A stretch of 5,313 nucleotides of DNA, taken from assembly GCA_946645735.1 (NCBI GenBank), contig CAMPCK010000082.1, positions 1-5,313 of the forward strand, given 5' to 3'. Of this stretch, positions 1 through 4,885 are shown piece after piece. The position numbers and the translations under genes were made by a program. Under the pieces are notes generated by a model. It ran no database searches. It worked only from the letters and a program-made list of their open reading frames with translations, and was not told the DNA's origin. The stretch is from an uncultured Clostridia bacterium (GTDB taxonomy: Bacteria > Bacillota_A > Clostridia > Peptostreptococcales > Anaerovoracaceae). Every line of letters starts with the position of its first letter. The first letter of the stretch is position 1.

Positions 1-41
1 GTTTACATAAAACATCATTTTATGGTAAAAGCTCAGATTTA

Positions 42-223
42 CGATTTAAGCGTTTTTCGAAAGAATAGATTGAAGGTATAATCTATCGACCGCAAAAATA
101 AAATCGCTTAAAACACAAAATAGAGCCTCGGTTTTTCAGGGTCTTTTGACCGAAATCGTGAAACCCCTTGAAAATCAAGGCTTCCGGATACATGAGCCTC
201 AAAATGCCGATTTAAGCGATTTT
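42..223. repeat. Three-arm repeat set: direct repeat 42-52 / 208-218, inverted arm 100-112
   Basis: The 11-mer CGATTTAAGCG occurs at 42-52 and again at 208-218. Both copies are followed by a T-rich run. The arm at 100-112 is the perfect 13-bp reverse complement of 211-223, and its 105-112 portion is also complementary to 45-52. In plus-strand RNA the central arm could therefore pair with the left or the right copy, but not both. The heptamer GAGCCTC also appears twice, at 123-129 and 194-200. A looser repeat, CCGAAATCGTGAAA (150-163) versus CCGAAATCATGAAA (281-294), suggests an old duplication. Confidence 0.55.
77..82 (+). promoter_or_regulatory. Possible plus-strand -10 element
   Basis: TATAAT matches the sigma-A -10 consensus at all six positions. 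It would place transcription start near 89. The -35 region is poor: 17 bp upstream is TTTTCG, and the shifts by one base are no better. There is no TGn extension. In AT-rich DNA a lone TATAAT is weak evidence. It is listed because a stem-and-T-run unit begins just downstream, at 100. Confidence 0.3.
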
Positions 224-226
224 TTT
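89..226 (+). ncRNA. Candidate structured small RNA, unknown class
   Basis: This is inferred from layout alone. A perfect -10 box ends at 82. Bases 100-112 and 211-223 are perfectly complementary over 13 bp and would close a domain of about 98 nt. The 3' arm merges into a seven-T run (220-226), as an RNA 3' end would. Inside are two further hairpins. CCTTGA (166-171) pairs with TCAAGG (175-180). TCGGT (128-132) pairs with ACCGA (149-153), or alternatively GGTC (140-143) with GACC (148-151). The AGGCT at 178-182 can pair with AGCCT at either 124-128 or 195-199. I do not recognise a known riboswitch or sRNA class. It could equally be a decayed repeat element. Confidence 0.28.
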
Positions 227-248
227 AAAGAAGTCGATAAACAGGTCA

Positions 249-464
249 ATGGATCTTAAAACTCAAAATATGATAAATAGCCGAAATCATGAAAAAGAAG
301 CTGGAACACATATAAGACTGGTTAACATAAAGAATCCGGAAATATAAGATATAAGAGTTAAAGATAAACGTGAGATCCTGGATCAGAAGATAAAAAGAAA
401 GACAGCAGCGTCTGACAAAGAAGAGTTCAGGACAAAAGATATCACAGAAATAGATATATCTTAA
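249..464 (+). pseudogene. Interrupted coding-like plus-strand frame, possible gene remnant
   Basis: From ATG at 249 the frame reads 32 codons to TAA at 345-347. It then continues in the same frame for 38 more codons to TAA at 462-464. Both halves encode hydrophilic, Lys/Glu/Asp/Ile-rich sequence (for example KEAGTHIRLVNIKNPEI, then KREILDQKIKRK). That looks more protein-like than the Phe/Tyr/Cys-rich minus-strand frame opposite it. The ribosome-binding site is weak (ACAGG, 242-246) and I recognise no family. A terminator lies 53 nt downstream on the same strand. Alternatives are a genuine 32-residue peptide, part of an RNA gene, or chance in A-rich DNA. The evidence is thin. Confidence 0.2.
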
Positions 465-516
465 GAAATAACCACTATAAGCCAAATACCTTAAATGGTG
501 CCAAATATCTACTAAA

Positions 517-546
517 ACAGCCGGGGGACTTCTCCTGGCCGTTTTT
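517..546 (+). terminator. Rho-independent terminator, plus strand
   Basis: GCCGGGGG (520-527) pairs with CTCCTGGC (532-539) around an ACTT loop, followed directly by G and TTTTT (542-546). Two of the eight pairs are G-U wobbles (523-536 and 526-533). On the minus strand these become A-C mismatches, so the hairpin is better as plus-strand RNA. The minus-strand exit (TGTTTTAG) is also a poorer T-tract. It implies that something is transcribed rightward from the left part of the window. Confidence 0.6.
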
Positions 547-550
547 CTCC

Positions 551-594
551 GCTATAACATTTCCCAAAATTATGATTTTAGGAATAGTTATAGC
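551..594. repeat. 44-bp imperfect palindrome
   Basis: The outer arms GCTATAAC (551-558) and GTTATAGC (587-594) are perfectly complementary. Inside them, TTCC (561-564) pairs with GGAA (581-584), and AAAAT (566-570) with ATTTT (575-579), leaving a four-base loop. In all, 17 of 20 possible pairs form. No T-run follows on either strand, so it is not an ordinary terminator. Its role is unknown. It lies between the plus-strand terminator and the ruvX terminator. Confidence 0.55.
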
Positions 595-664
595 ATAAAT
601 TTTGCAGGTTCCCTTATGTTTCAAAGGCTGGCTTTTTCGCTCCCCCACCTCTGAACTATTCCTA
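579..664. repeat. 11-bp perfect inverted repeat overlapping the 44-bp palindrome
   Basis: TAGGAATAGTT (579-589) is the exact reverse complement of AACTATTCCTA (654-664), with 64 bp between. The left arm is also the 3' arm of the palindrome at 551-594, so the two pairings exclude each other. The enclosed segment has a C-run (642-646) and the T-rich stretch GGCTTTTTCGC (630-640), but no frame or known RNA motif that I recognise. It may be a tiny mobile-repeat remnant or an RNA switch. Confidence 0.4.
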
Positions 665-665
665 T

Positions 666-698
666 AAAAAGAGACTCCGGAAATGTTTTACCGGAGTC
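666..698 (-). terminator. Rho-independent terminator of the alaS-ireB-ruvX operon
   Basis: GACTCCGG (673-680) and CCGGAGTC (691-698) form a perfect 8-bp GC-rich stem with a 10-nt loop. Read on the minus strand, the hairpin is followed by TC and TTTTT (666-670). It starts 17 nt after the ruvX stop codon. The plus-strand exit (CTTTCATTTT) is less regular, so it serves mainly the minus strand. Confidence 0.88.
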
Positions 699-715
699 CT
701 TTCATTTTAAATTAA

Positions 716-1141
716 TTATTTTCTGTCCAGATAACTCTGTAAAATAATTGCCGCAGCTTGTTTGTCTATATATTTCTTACGATCTTCTCTGCGGACGTTT
801 CCCTCGATGAGCACCCTCTCTGCCATGACAGTAGTGAATCTTTCGTCCTGCCAGACACATTCGATTCCTTTCATGGCCGTGGATCTCATTTTGTTTTCGA
901 GCATGGTGCGGAATTCGCGGACCTTAGTGGTCTGTGGAGTGTCTTCTCCGTTTAATCCAACATTAAGACCTATAACTATGGTGTCACAGTTATATTCCTT
1001 TACCATATCGAGAATTTTACCGGTATCCTTTCTGATACCTACCCTCTCAAGGGTCATGAGGGGCTGGGCAGTGATGCCCAGCTCATCAGACAAGGCGATA
1101 CCAACCGTCTTGTCCCCTACATCTAAACCAATTTTTCTCAT
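716..1141 (-). CDS. ruvX: RuvX/YqgF family RNase H-like nuclease (16S rRNA maturation; Holliday junction resolvase-like)
   Basis: At 141 residues this is full length for the family. The N-terminal RNase H-fold strand carries GLDVGDKTVGIALSD (5-19) with the expected catalytic Asp7. The second core strand is IVIGLNVGLNG (55-65). Near the C-terminus are DERFTT (99-104) and IDKQAA (125-130), supplying Asp99 and Asp126. The family is known for pre-16S rRNA 5'-end processing in the cytoplasm, and was earlier called a putative Holliday junction resolvase. Many members have Pro in GLP where this one has Asn60. It is the last gene of the operon, 9 nt after ireB, and has no clear Shine-Dalgarno sequence, so its translation may be coupled to ireB. 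In other Firmicutes yrzB often follows; here a terminator does. Confidence 0.93.
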   Translation of the reverse strand: MRKIGLDVGDKTVGIALSDELGITAQPLMTLERVGIRKDTGKILDMVKEYNCDTIVIGLNVGLNGEDTPQTTKVREFRTMLENKMRSTAMKGIECVWQDERFTTVMAERVLIEGNVRREDRKKYIDKQAAAIILQSYLDRK

Positions 1142-1150
1142 TCAGCTAAC

Positions 1151-1393
1151 TTATTTTCCGATATATTCCTTGAGCATCTCAGCGATGAGCTCGTCTCTGT
1201 CTATACCTTTGATGAGAGTTCTGGCATTGTTGTAGCTGGTAATATAGGACGGGTCACCGGAAATGAGGTAGCCTACCAGCTGGTCTGCAGGGTTATAATC
1301 CTTCTCTTCAAGTGCTTTGTAAACTTCTGTAAGTATTTCTTTGTAGGTTTTCTGAGTTTTGAAAGCGTCAAACATGATAGTCTTCTTATCCAT
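1151..1393 (-). CDS. ireB: IreB family regulatory phosphoprotein (YrzL, UPF0297)
   Basis: This 80-residue protein matches the IreB/YrzL family across its length. It has TVY-like helix residues TEVYKALEEKDYNP (22-35), the signature GYLISGDPSYI (41-51), YNNAR (54-58) and RDELI (66-70). In Enterococcus faecalis, IreB is phosphorylated on N-terminal Thr residues by the PASTA-domain kinase IreK, is opposed by the phosphatase IreP, and influences cephalosporin resistance. The TIMF at 5-8 here corresponds to the family's T-x-x-F, making Thr5 the likely phosphosite. That is inference from family alignment, recalled rather than computed. The start follows a strong AAGGAGAT site (1399-1406). It sits 21 nt after alaS, the usual position in Firmicutes. 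Confidence 0.94.
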   Translation of the reverse strand: MDKKTIMFDAFKTQKTYKEILTEVYKALEEKDYNPADQLVGYLISGDPSYITSYNNARTLIKGIDRDELIAEMLKEYIGK

Positions 1394-1414
1394 TTCGGAT
1401 CTCCTTTCTCTTGT

Positions 1415-4030
1415 TTATAATAATGTTTCGGCAAATGCCAAAGCATCTTTGACTTTAGTTACGTCCTTGCCGCCGGCCTGTGCCATGTCAGCTTTTCCGC
1501 CGCCGCCGCCACCGGCGATCTTAGCGATCTGTTTGATCATGTTTCCTGCGTGATGTCCGGATTCGACAACGTCATCCGTAAGGGATACCAGGAAGGTTAC
1601 CTTTTCGCCTGAAACTGCGGCGAATACCATGCAGACTCCCTTATTATCCTTCTTGATATCGTCGGAAAGTGATCTCAGATCATTGATGTTGTAATCGTTG
1701 AATTCAGCGGTTATGAGCCTGATTCCGTTGATTTCCTTAGCATTCTTAAGGAGGTCATCAACGCTGGAGCCCATGGCCTGCTTCTTCATGTCATCAAGTT
1801 CCTTCTTAAGAGCCTTGTGCTCCTCGACCTGGGATTTGGCCTTGTCAAGGACGGCCTTTCTGTTGGTCTTGAGAAGTTCAGCCATCTGATCGATGATCTG
1901 GTCATCGGAATTTGCGATGTTCAGAACGCCTTTTCCTGTTACAGCCTCGATTCTTCTTACTCCGGATGCGATACCCGTTTCAGATACGATCTTGAAGCAG
2001 CCGATCTCACCGGTGTTATGAACGTGGGTTCCTCCGCAGAGCTCAATGGACCAGTCTCCTGCATTAACTACTCTTACGGTTGCTCCGTACTTCTCTCCGA
2101 ATAAGGCCATGGCGCCAAGCTTCTGAGCTTCAGCAATGGGCATTTCAGTGGTGTTTACGGGAAGGAATTCGTTGATCTTTTCGTTTACTCTCTCTTCAAC
2201 TTCTCTGATCTGTTCCTTTGTAAGGGGTTCGAAGTGAGAGAAGTCGAATCTGAGAAGGTTTTCGTTAACCATGGAGCCTGCCTGCTCTACATGGGTTCCG
2301 ACGATCTCTCTGAGAGCCTTCTGAAGAAGATGTGTTGCCGTGTGGTTTCTTGCGGTTTCAAATCTCTTGGCTCTTGATACATCCATCTTAAGCTTGGCGC
2401 CCTTGATGATGCCGCCGGATAATACTTTAACCGTATGATAGAAGATGCCGTCCTTCTTTTCTACCTTGAGGACTTCTGCCTTGGCGTTGTCCCCTGTCAT
2501 GAATCCCTTGTCTGTTACCTGTCCGCCAGATTCTGCATAGAAAGGAGTGTGATCGAAGACGATAACGGCCTTCTCACCCTCAGAAACGCTCTCTGAGAGG
2601 CTTTCACCCTTGATTATGGCCAGGACTTCGGATTCATCATTGAGACAGGTATATCCTGTGAATTCAGTCTGAGGAACGTCGAGCTCAACGCTGTTGGAAT
2701 CCCAGCCCTCTTCTTCACTGGACTTGCGGTTGGCACGGGCTCTGTCCTTCTGTTCCTGCATGTTTACCTTGAATCCTTCTTCATCAGCTGTGAATCCCTT
2801 GGATTCAAGGATCTCCTCTGTGAGTTCCAGAGGGAATCCATAGGTATCATAGAGCTTGAAGGCTTTGGCTCCGTCAAGGACGGTGGAGCCGGCTTTAACC
2901 ATTTCATCTATATATTCCTGAATGATCTCTTCTCCCTTGTCGAGAGTCAGGTTGAAGTTATCCTCCTCAACCTGGATGATCTTCTGGATATAGTCTTTCT
3001 TTTCTACGAGTTCAGGATAAGCTTCGCCGGAAACTTCGATTACCCTGTTGGAGAGTTCCTTTAAGAAGGTTCCTTCGATACCGAGAAGCCTGCCGTGTCT
3101 TGCGGCACGTCTTATGATTCTTCTTAAAACGTATCCCCTTCCCTCGTTTGAAGGCATGATGCCGTCAGCAATCATGAAGGTCATGGCTCTGATGTGGTCG
3201 GTGATGATGCGGATGGAGATATCTGAATCCTTTGCTCCGTCAGTATATTCAACGCCGGACATCTCACAGACGCCGTTAAGGATATATCTGATGGTATCCA
3301 CATCGAAGATGGACATGGTATCCTGCATTACACAGGCCATTCTTTCGAGACCCATACCTGTATCGATATTGGGATGAGCGAGATTTGAGTATGATCCGTC
3401 CTCTTCCCTGGAGAACTGGGTGAATACGTGGTTCCAGATTTCCATGAATCTGTCGCAGTCGCAGCCGGGCTTGCAGTCGGGCTTTCCGCAGCCGAACTCC
3501 TCTCCTCTGTCATAGAAGATCTCGGAGTCGGGTCCGCAGGGACCGAGACCGATTTCCCAGAAGTTGTCCTCTTTGCCGAGACGTACGATGTGGGAAGGAT
3601 CCATGCCGTTGTCTTCCCAGATCTTTATGGCTTCTTCGTCATCGAGATAAACGGTTGCCCAGAGCTTTTCCATGGGGAATCCCAGGTGCTCTGTGAGGAA
3701 TTCAACGCCCCAGCCGATGCTTTCCTTCTTGAAATAGTCTCCGAAACTGAAGTTTCCGAGCATCTCGAAGAAAGTGCCGTGTCTTGCTGTATGTCCTACG
3801 TTATCGATATCGCCTGTACGGATGCACTTCTGGCAGGTGCACATCCTTTTCTTGGGAGGAGTTTCCGTTCCTGCGAAATATGGCTTGAGAGGAGCCATAC
3901 CTGAATTTATAATGAGGATCGACTTGTCGTTTCTGGGAATCAGGCTTGCTGACTTTCCAACGTAGTGATCCTTGGATTCATAAAACTTGAGAAATCTTGA
4001 CCTTATTTCGTTTAAACCTAGTTTTTCCAT
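1415..4030 (-). CDS. alaS: Alanine--tRNA ligase (AlaRS)
   Basis: This cytoplasmic enzyme joins alanine to tRNA-Ala using ATP and hydrolyses mischarged Ser/Gly-tRNA. At 871 residues it is full length. The class II catalytic core has RHGTFFEMLGNFSFGDYFK (83-101), GPCGPDSEIFYDRG (163-176), NIDTGMGLER (221-230) and the motif-3 region GRGYVLRRIIRRAARHGR (297-314). The editing domain has the zinc ligands H563xxxH567 and C665xxxH669. A coiled segment (about 712-752) leads to the C-terminal DHHA1/C-Ala domain, with GGGGGGKADMAQAGG (840-854). Extra Cys residues at 64, 66 and 69, and at 181, 186, 190 and 192 (CGKPDCKPGCDC), resemble AlaRS of anaerobic Clostridia. The start matches the family N-terminus (NEIRSRFLKFYESKDH). 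Its GGAAGGAT site (4042-4049) lies 11 nt upstream, slightly far. It is the first gene of the operon. Confidence 0.98.
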   Translation of the reverse strand: MEKLGLNEIRSRFLKFYESKDHYVGKSASLIPRNDKSILIINSGMAPLKPYFAGTETPPKKRMCTCQKCIRTGDIDNVGHTARHGTFFEMLGNFSFGDYFKKESIGWGVEFLTEHLGFPMEKLWATVYLDDEEAIKIWEDNGMDPSHIVRLGKEDNFWEIGLGPCGPDSEIFYDRGEEFGCGKPDCKPGCDCDRFMEIWNHVFTQFSREEDGSYSNLAHPNIDTGMGLERMACVMQDTMSIFDVDTIRYILNGVCEMSGVEYTDGAKDSDISIRIITDHIRAMTFMIADGIMPSNEGRGYVLRRIIRRAARHGRLLGIEGTFLKELSNRVIEVSGEAYPELVEKKDYIQKIIQVEEDNFNLTLDKGEEIIQEYIDEMVKAGSTVLDGAKAFKLYDTYGFPLELTEEILESKGFTADEEGFKVNMQEQKDRARANRKSSEEEGWDSNSVELDVPQTEFTGYTCLNDESEVLAIIKGESLSESVSEGEKAVIVFDHTPFYAESGGQVTDKGFMTGDNAKAEVLKVEKKDGIFYHTVKVLSGGIIKGAKLKMDVSRAKRFETARNHTATHLLQKALREIVGTHVEQAGSMVNENLLRFDFSHFEPLTKEQIREVEERVNEKINEFLPVNTTEMPIAEAQKLGAMALFGEKYGATVRVVNAGDWSIELCGGTHVHNTGEIGCFKIVSETGIASGVRRIEAVTGKGVLNIANSDDQIIDQMAELLKTNRKAVLDKAKSQVEEHKALKKELDDMKKQAMGSSVDDLLKNAKEINGIRLITAEFNDYNINDLRSLSDDIKKDNKGVCMVFAAVSGEKVTFLVSLTDDVVESGHHAGNMIKQIAKIAGGGGGGKADMAQAGGKDVTKVKDALAFAETLL

Positions 4031-4072
4031 TAAAGAGATATATCCTTCCGATTTAGTAATTTACAAATATAC

Positions 4073-4102
4073 ATTATATCATAATTCGAACTTTAAATTC
4101 AA
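4073..4102 (-). promoter_or_regulatory. alaS operon promoter, extended -10
   Basis: On the minus strand TTGAAT (4097-4102) and TATAAT (4073-4078) are 18 bp apart. TG immediately precedes the -10 with one intervening base (TGATATAAT). This predicts a start near 4066 and a leader of about 36 nt, ending in the alaS ribosome-binding site. The leader is too short for a T-box or any sizeable riboswitch. Confidence 0.75.
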
Positions 4103-4104
4103 GA

Positions 4105-4130
4105 TTGCGGTCGATATATATCCACCGCAA
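4105..4130. promoter_or_regulatory. 26-bp near-perfect palindrome upstream of the alaS -35
   Basis: Outer arms TTGCGGT and ACCGCAA enclose GGATATATATCG (minus-strand reading). Only one opposed pair (G-G) fails, so 12 of 13 pairs match. It lies two bases upstream of the alaS -35 and 24 bp after the DUF896 stop. No T-run follows in either direction, so a terminator is unlikely by itself. A regulator-binding site, or a transcript-end hairpin for the DUF896 mRNA, are the plausible roles. Confidence 0.5.
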
Positions 4131-4153
4131 AACCAGAATCATGATAGTAGTAT

Positions 4154-4366
4154 TTAAATGTCTGTGCTCCCGCTTTCCACAATTTCAACAGTTTCTTCTT
4201 CCACTATCTCAATGGAATCAAGCTGAGCTTTTAAATTGGCTTTGAAAGCATCGATATATTCCCTGTAAAGAATCTTCTGTTCAGCCTGTTCTTCTTCAGT
4301 CAGTCCGACAGTTTTTTTCTTGTGGGCGAGCATATTGATGCGATCTATCATTTCTTGTGTTATCAT
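4154..4366 (-). CDS. DUF896 (YnzC/UPF0291) family small protein
   Basis: This 70-residue, highly charged protein matches the Firmicutes YnzC family. The N-terminal two thirds carry the family pattern: MI...IDRINMLAHKKK (1-18), then GLTEEEQAEQKILYREYIDAF (21-41), the predicted helical hairpin. The tail (52-70, acidic, ending ESGSTDI) is not conserved and replaces the basic tail of B. subtilis YnzC. No membrane segment or signal peptide is visible, so it is probably cytoplasmic. The family's biochemical function is not established; some Bacillus members belong to the LexA/SOS regulon, and I see no clear LexA box here. The chosen ATG matches the family start but has no Shine-Dalgarno. A promoter ends six bases before it, implying a leaderless mRNA. 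Confidence 0.88.
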   Translation of the reverse strand: MITQEMIDRINMLAHKKKTVGLTEEEQAEQKILYREYIDAFKANLKAQLDSIEIVEEETVEIVESGSTDI

Positions 4367-4372
4367 ACTATG

Positions 4373-4401
4373 ATTATATCATAGGGATAACTATCTCTCA
4401 A
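4373..4401 (-). promoter_or_regulatory. DUF896 promoter, apparently leaderless
   Basis: TTGAGA (4396-4401), a 17-bp spacer and TATAAT (4373-4378) preceded by TG form a near-consensus sigma-A promoter. The -10 is separated from the ATG (4364-4366) by exactly six bases, so the predicted +1 is the A of ATG. The -35 lies inside the end of the spo0A-like gene. A 17-bp inverted repeat (CTATGAT, ATA, ATCATAG; 4368-4384) covers the -10 and could be an operator. Confidence 0.72.
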
Positions 4402-4816
4402 GCCTCAATTTCTCAGCGCAGAAAGCTATAAACTTCACGTTTGTGAGCTTTCTTATAACGTCGGGCGAAATGCCCAGTTTGTCTTTCAGTTCGTCTTCAC
4501 TGTTTATAGCGTATATTTTGCTTACTGCAAACCGAATGTTTCTTTCCACGTTTTTTGGAGTTGTATTGAACTTTGTTGCGATTGTCGGGTAAATGTATTT
4601 ATTAAATGAGCCTAATTCGGCATTGACATCATCGCAAAGCATTATTATCGCTTCTTTGAGATACTTATAGCCTTTATAGTTCGGAGGCAGCATAAGATCA
4701 TACAAAAGATTCGATGCCCTTCTCTCTGTTGTCAACTCGTCATCCTTGTATGCCTTATATAGGTCCGAAAGCTGTAAGTCATCCCCGAAGACATCAGATA
4801 ACATAGCCAGTCTCAT
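4391..4816 (-). CDS. Spo0A C-terminal-domain protein lacking the receiver domain
   Basis: Residues about 37-141 match the DNA-binding (effector) domain of the sporulation master regulator Spo0A. Landmarks are KGYKYLKEAIIML (48-60), LGSFNKYIYPTIATKFNTTP (68-87), the recognition helix VERNIRFAVSKIY (90-102) with Glu91, Arg92 and Arg95 kept, and KFIAFCAEKLRLE (128-140). Spo0A is usually about 260-270 residues with an N-terminal phospho-receiver. Here only about 36 unrelated residues precede the domain, with no receiver aspartates. A strong AAGGAGA site (4824-4830) before the ATG shows that this is a complete gene, not a fragment. By inference it binds DNA without phosphorylation control, perhaps at Spo0A-like boxes. 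It follows comEA by 61 bp. It is unlikely to be the cell's main Spo0A. Confidence 0.88.
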   Translation of the reverse strand: MRLAMLSDVFGDDLQLSDLYKAYKDDELTTERRASNLLYDLMLPPNYKGYKYLKEAIIMLCDDVNAELGSFNKYIYPTIATKFNTTPKNVERNIRFAVSKIYAINSEDELKDKLGISPDVIRKLTNVKFIAFCAEKLRLER

Positions 4817-4876
4817 ATAAATATCTCCTTTCCATTAGCATTTTAGAAAGAAAGCGGGAGCTGCAAACACAAGTTA

Positions 4877-4885
4877 ATTATATCA
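4877..4885 (-). promoter_or_regulatory. Probable promoter of the spo0A-like gene (extended -10)
   Basis: TGATATAAT on the minus strand overlaps the last codons and stop of comEA (-10 at 4877-4882). The -35 region is poor (TTCAAT at 17 bp), as extended -10 promoters tolerate. The predicted start is near 4870, giving a leader of about 54 nt. No clear comEA terminator is seen in the 61-bp gap, so read-through from comEA is also possible. Confidence 0.5.

Larger units (their letters stand above)
1..665. other. Gene-poor AT-rich spacer downstream of ruvX, rich in inverted repeats
   Basis: No open frame here gives a protein I recognise. The stretch holds several secondary-structure signals, listed separately: a candidate plus-strand RNA (89-226), an interrupted plus-strand frame (249-464), a plus-strand terminator (517-546) and a palindromic cluster (551-664). 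The first 30 bases also contain an imperfect hairpin: 2-12 pairs with 18-29, with G24 bulged. The GTAAA arm of that hairpin (25-29) can instead pair with TTTAC at 38-42. I see no tRNA, rRNA, CRISPR array or transposase here. Base composition is clearly more AT-rich than the operon to the right. Confidence 0.6.

Noticed and set aside
246..485. 79-codon minus-strand frame after ruvX
   Set aside because: It begins at a TTG with no ribosome-binding site. It is Phe/Tyr/Cys/Ile-rich with almost no charged residues, as expected from the antisense of an A-rich, Lys/Glu-coding stretch, and it lies downstream of the operon terminator.
1562..1569. TTCGACAA, a perfect Spo0A-box core
   Set aside because: It lies inside alaS and encodes the conserved VVESGHH region of the protein. 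One 7-8 bp match within 5 kb is expected by chance, and no such box occurs at the promoters here.
3328..3513. Minus-strand 61-codon frame inside alaS
   Set aside because: It is an overlapping alternative frame within the well-conserved AlaRS core, with low-complexity Ser/Ala/Thr content and no family match.
762..3965. Plus-strand open frames of 60-158 codons opposite ruvX, ireB and alaS
   Set aside because: They are shadows of strongly conserved minus-strand genes, with no ribosome-binding sites and no recognisable protein motifs.
4105..4130. Possible T-box antiterminator (GGTGG and ACCGC pieces near alaS)
   Set aside because: The two pieces are separated by about 10 bases instead of being nearly contiguous. 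The alaS promoter lies downstream of them, and there is no room for the T-box stem I.
4850..4863. comEA terminator in the comEA to spo0A-like gap
   Set aside because: Only a 3-bp stem (AGC TCCC GCT) forms before a mixed pyrimidine run, which is too weak to call.
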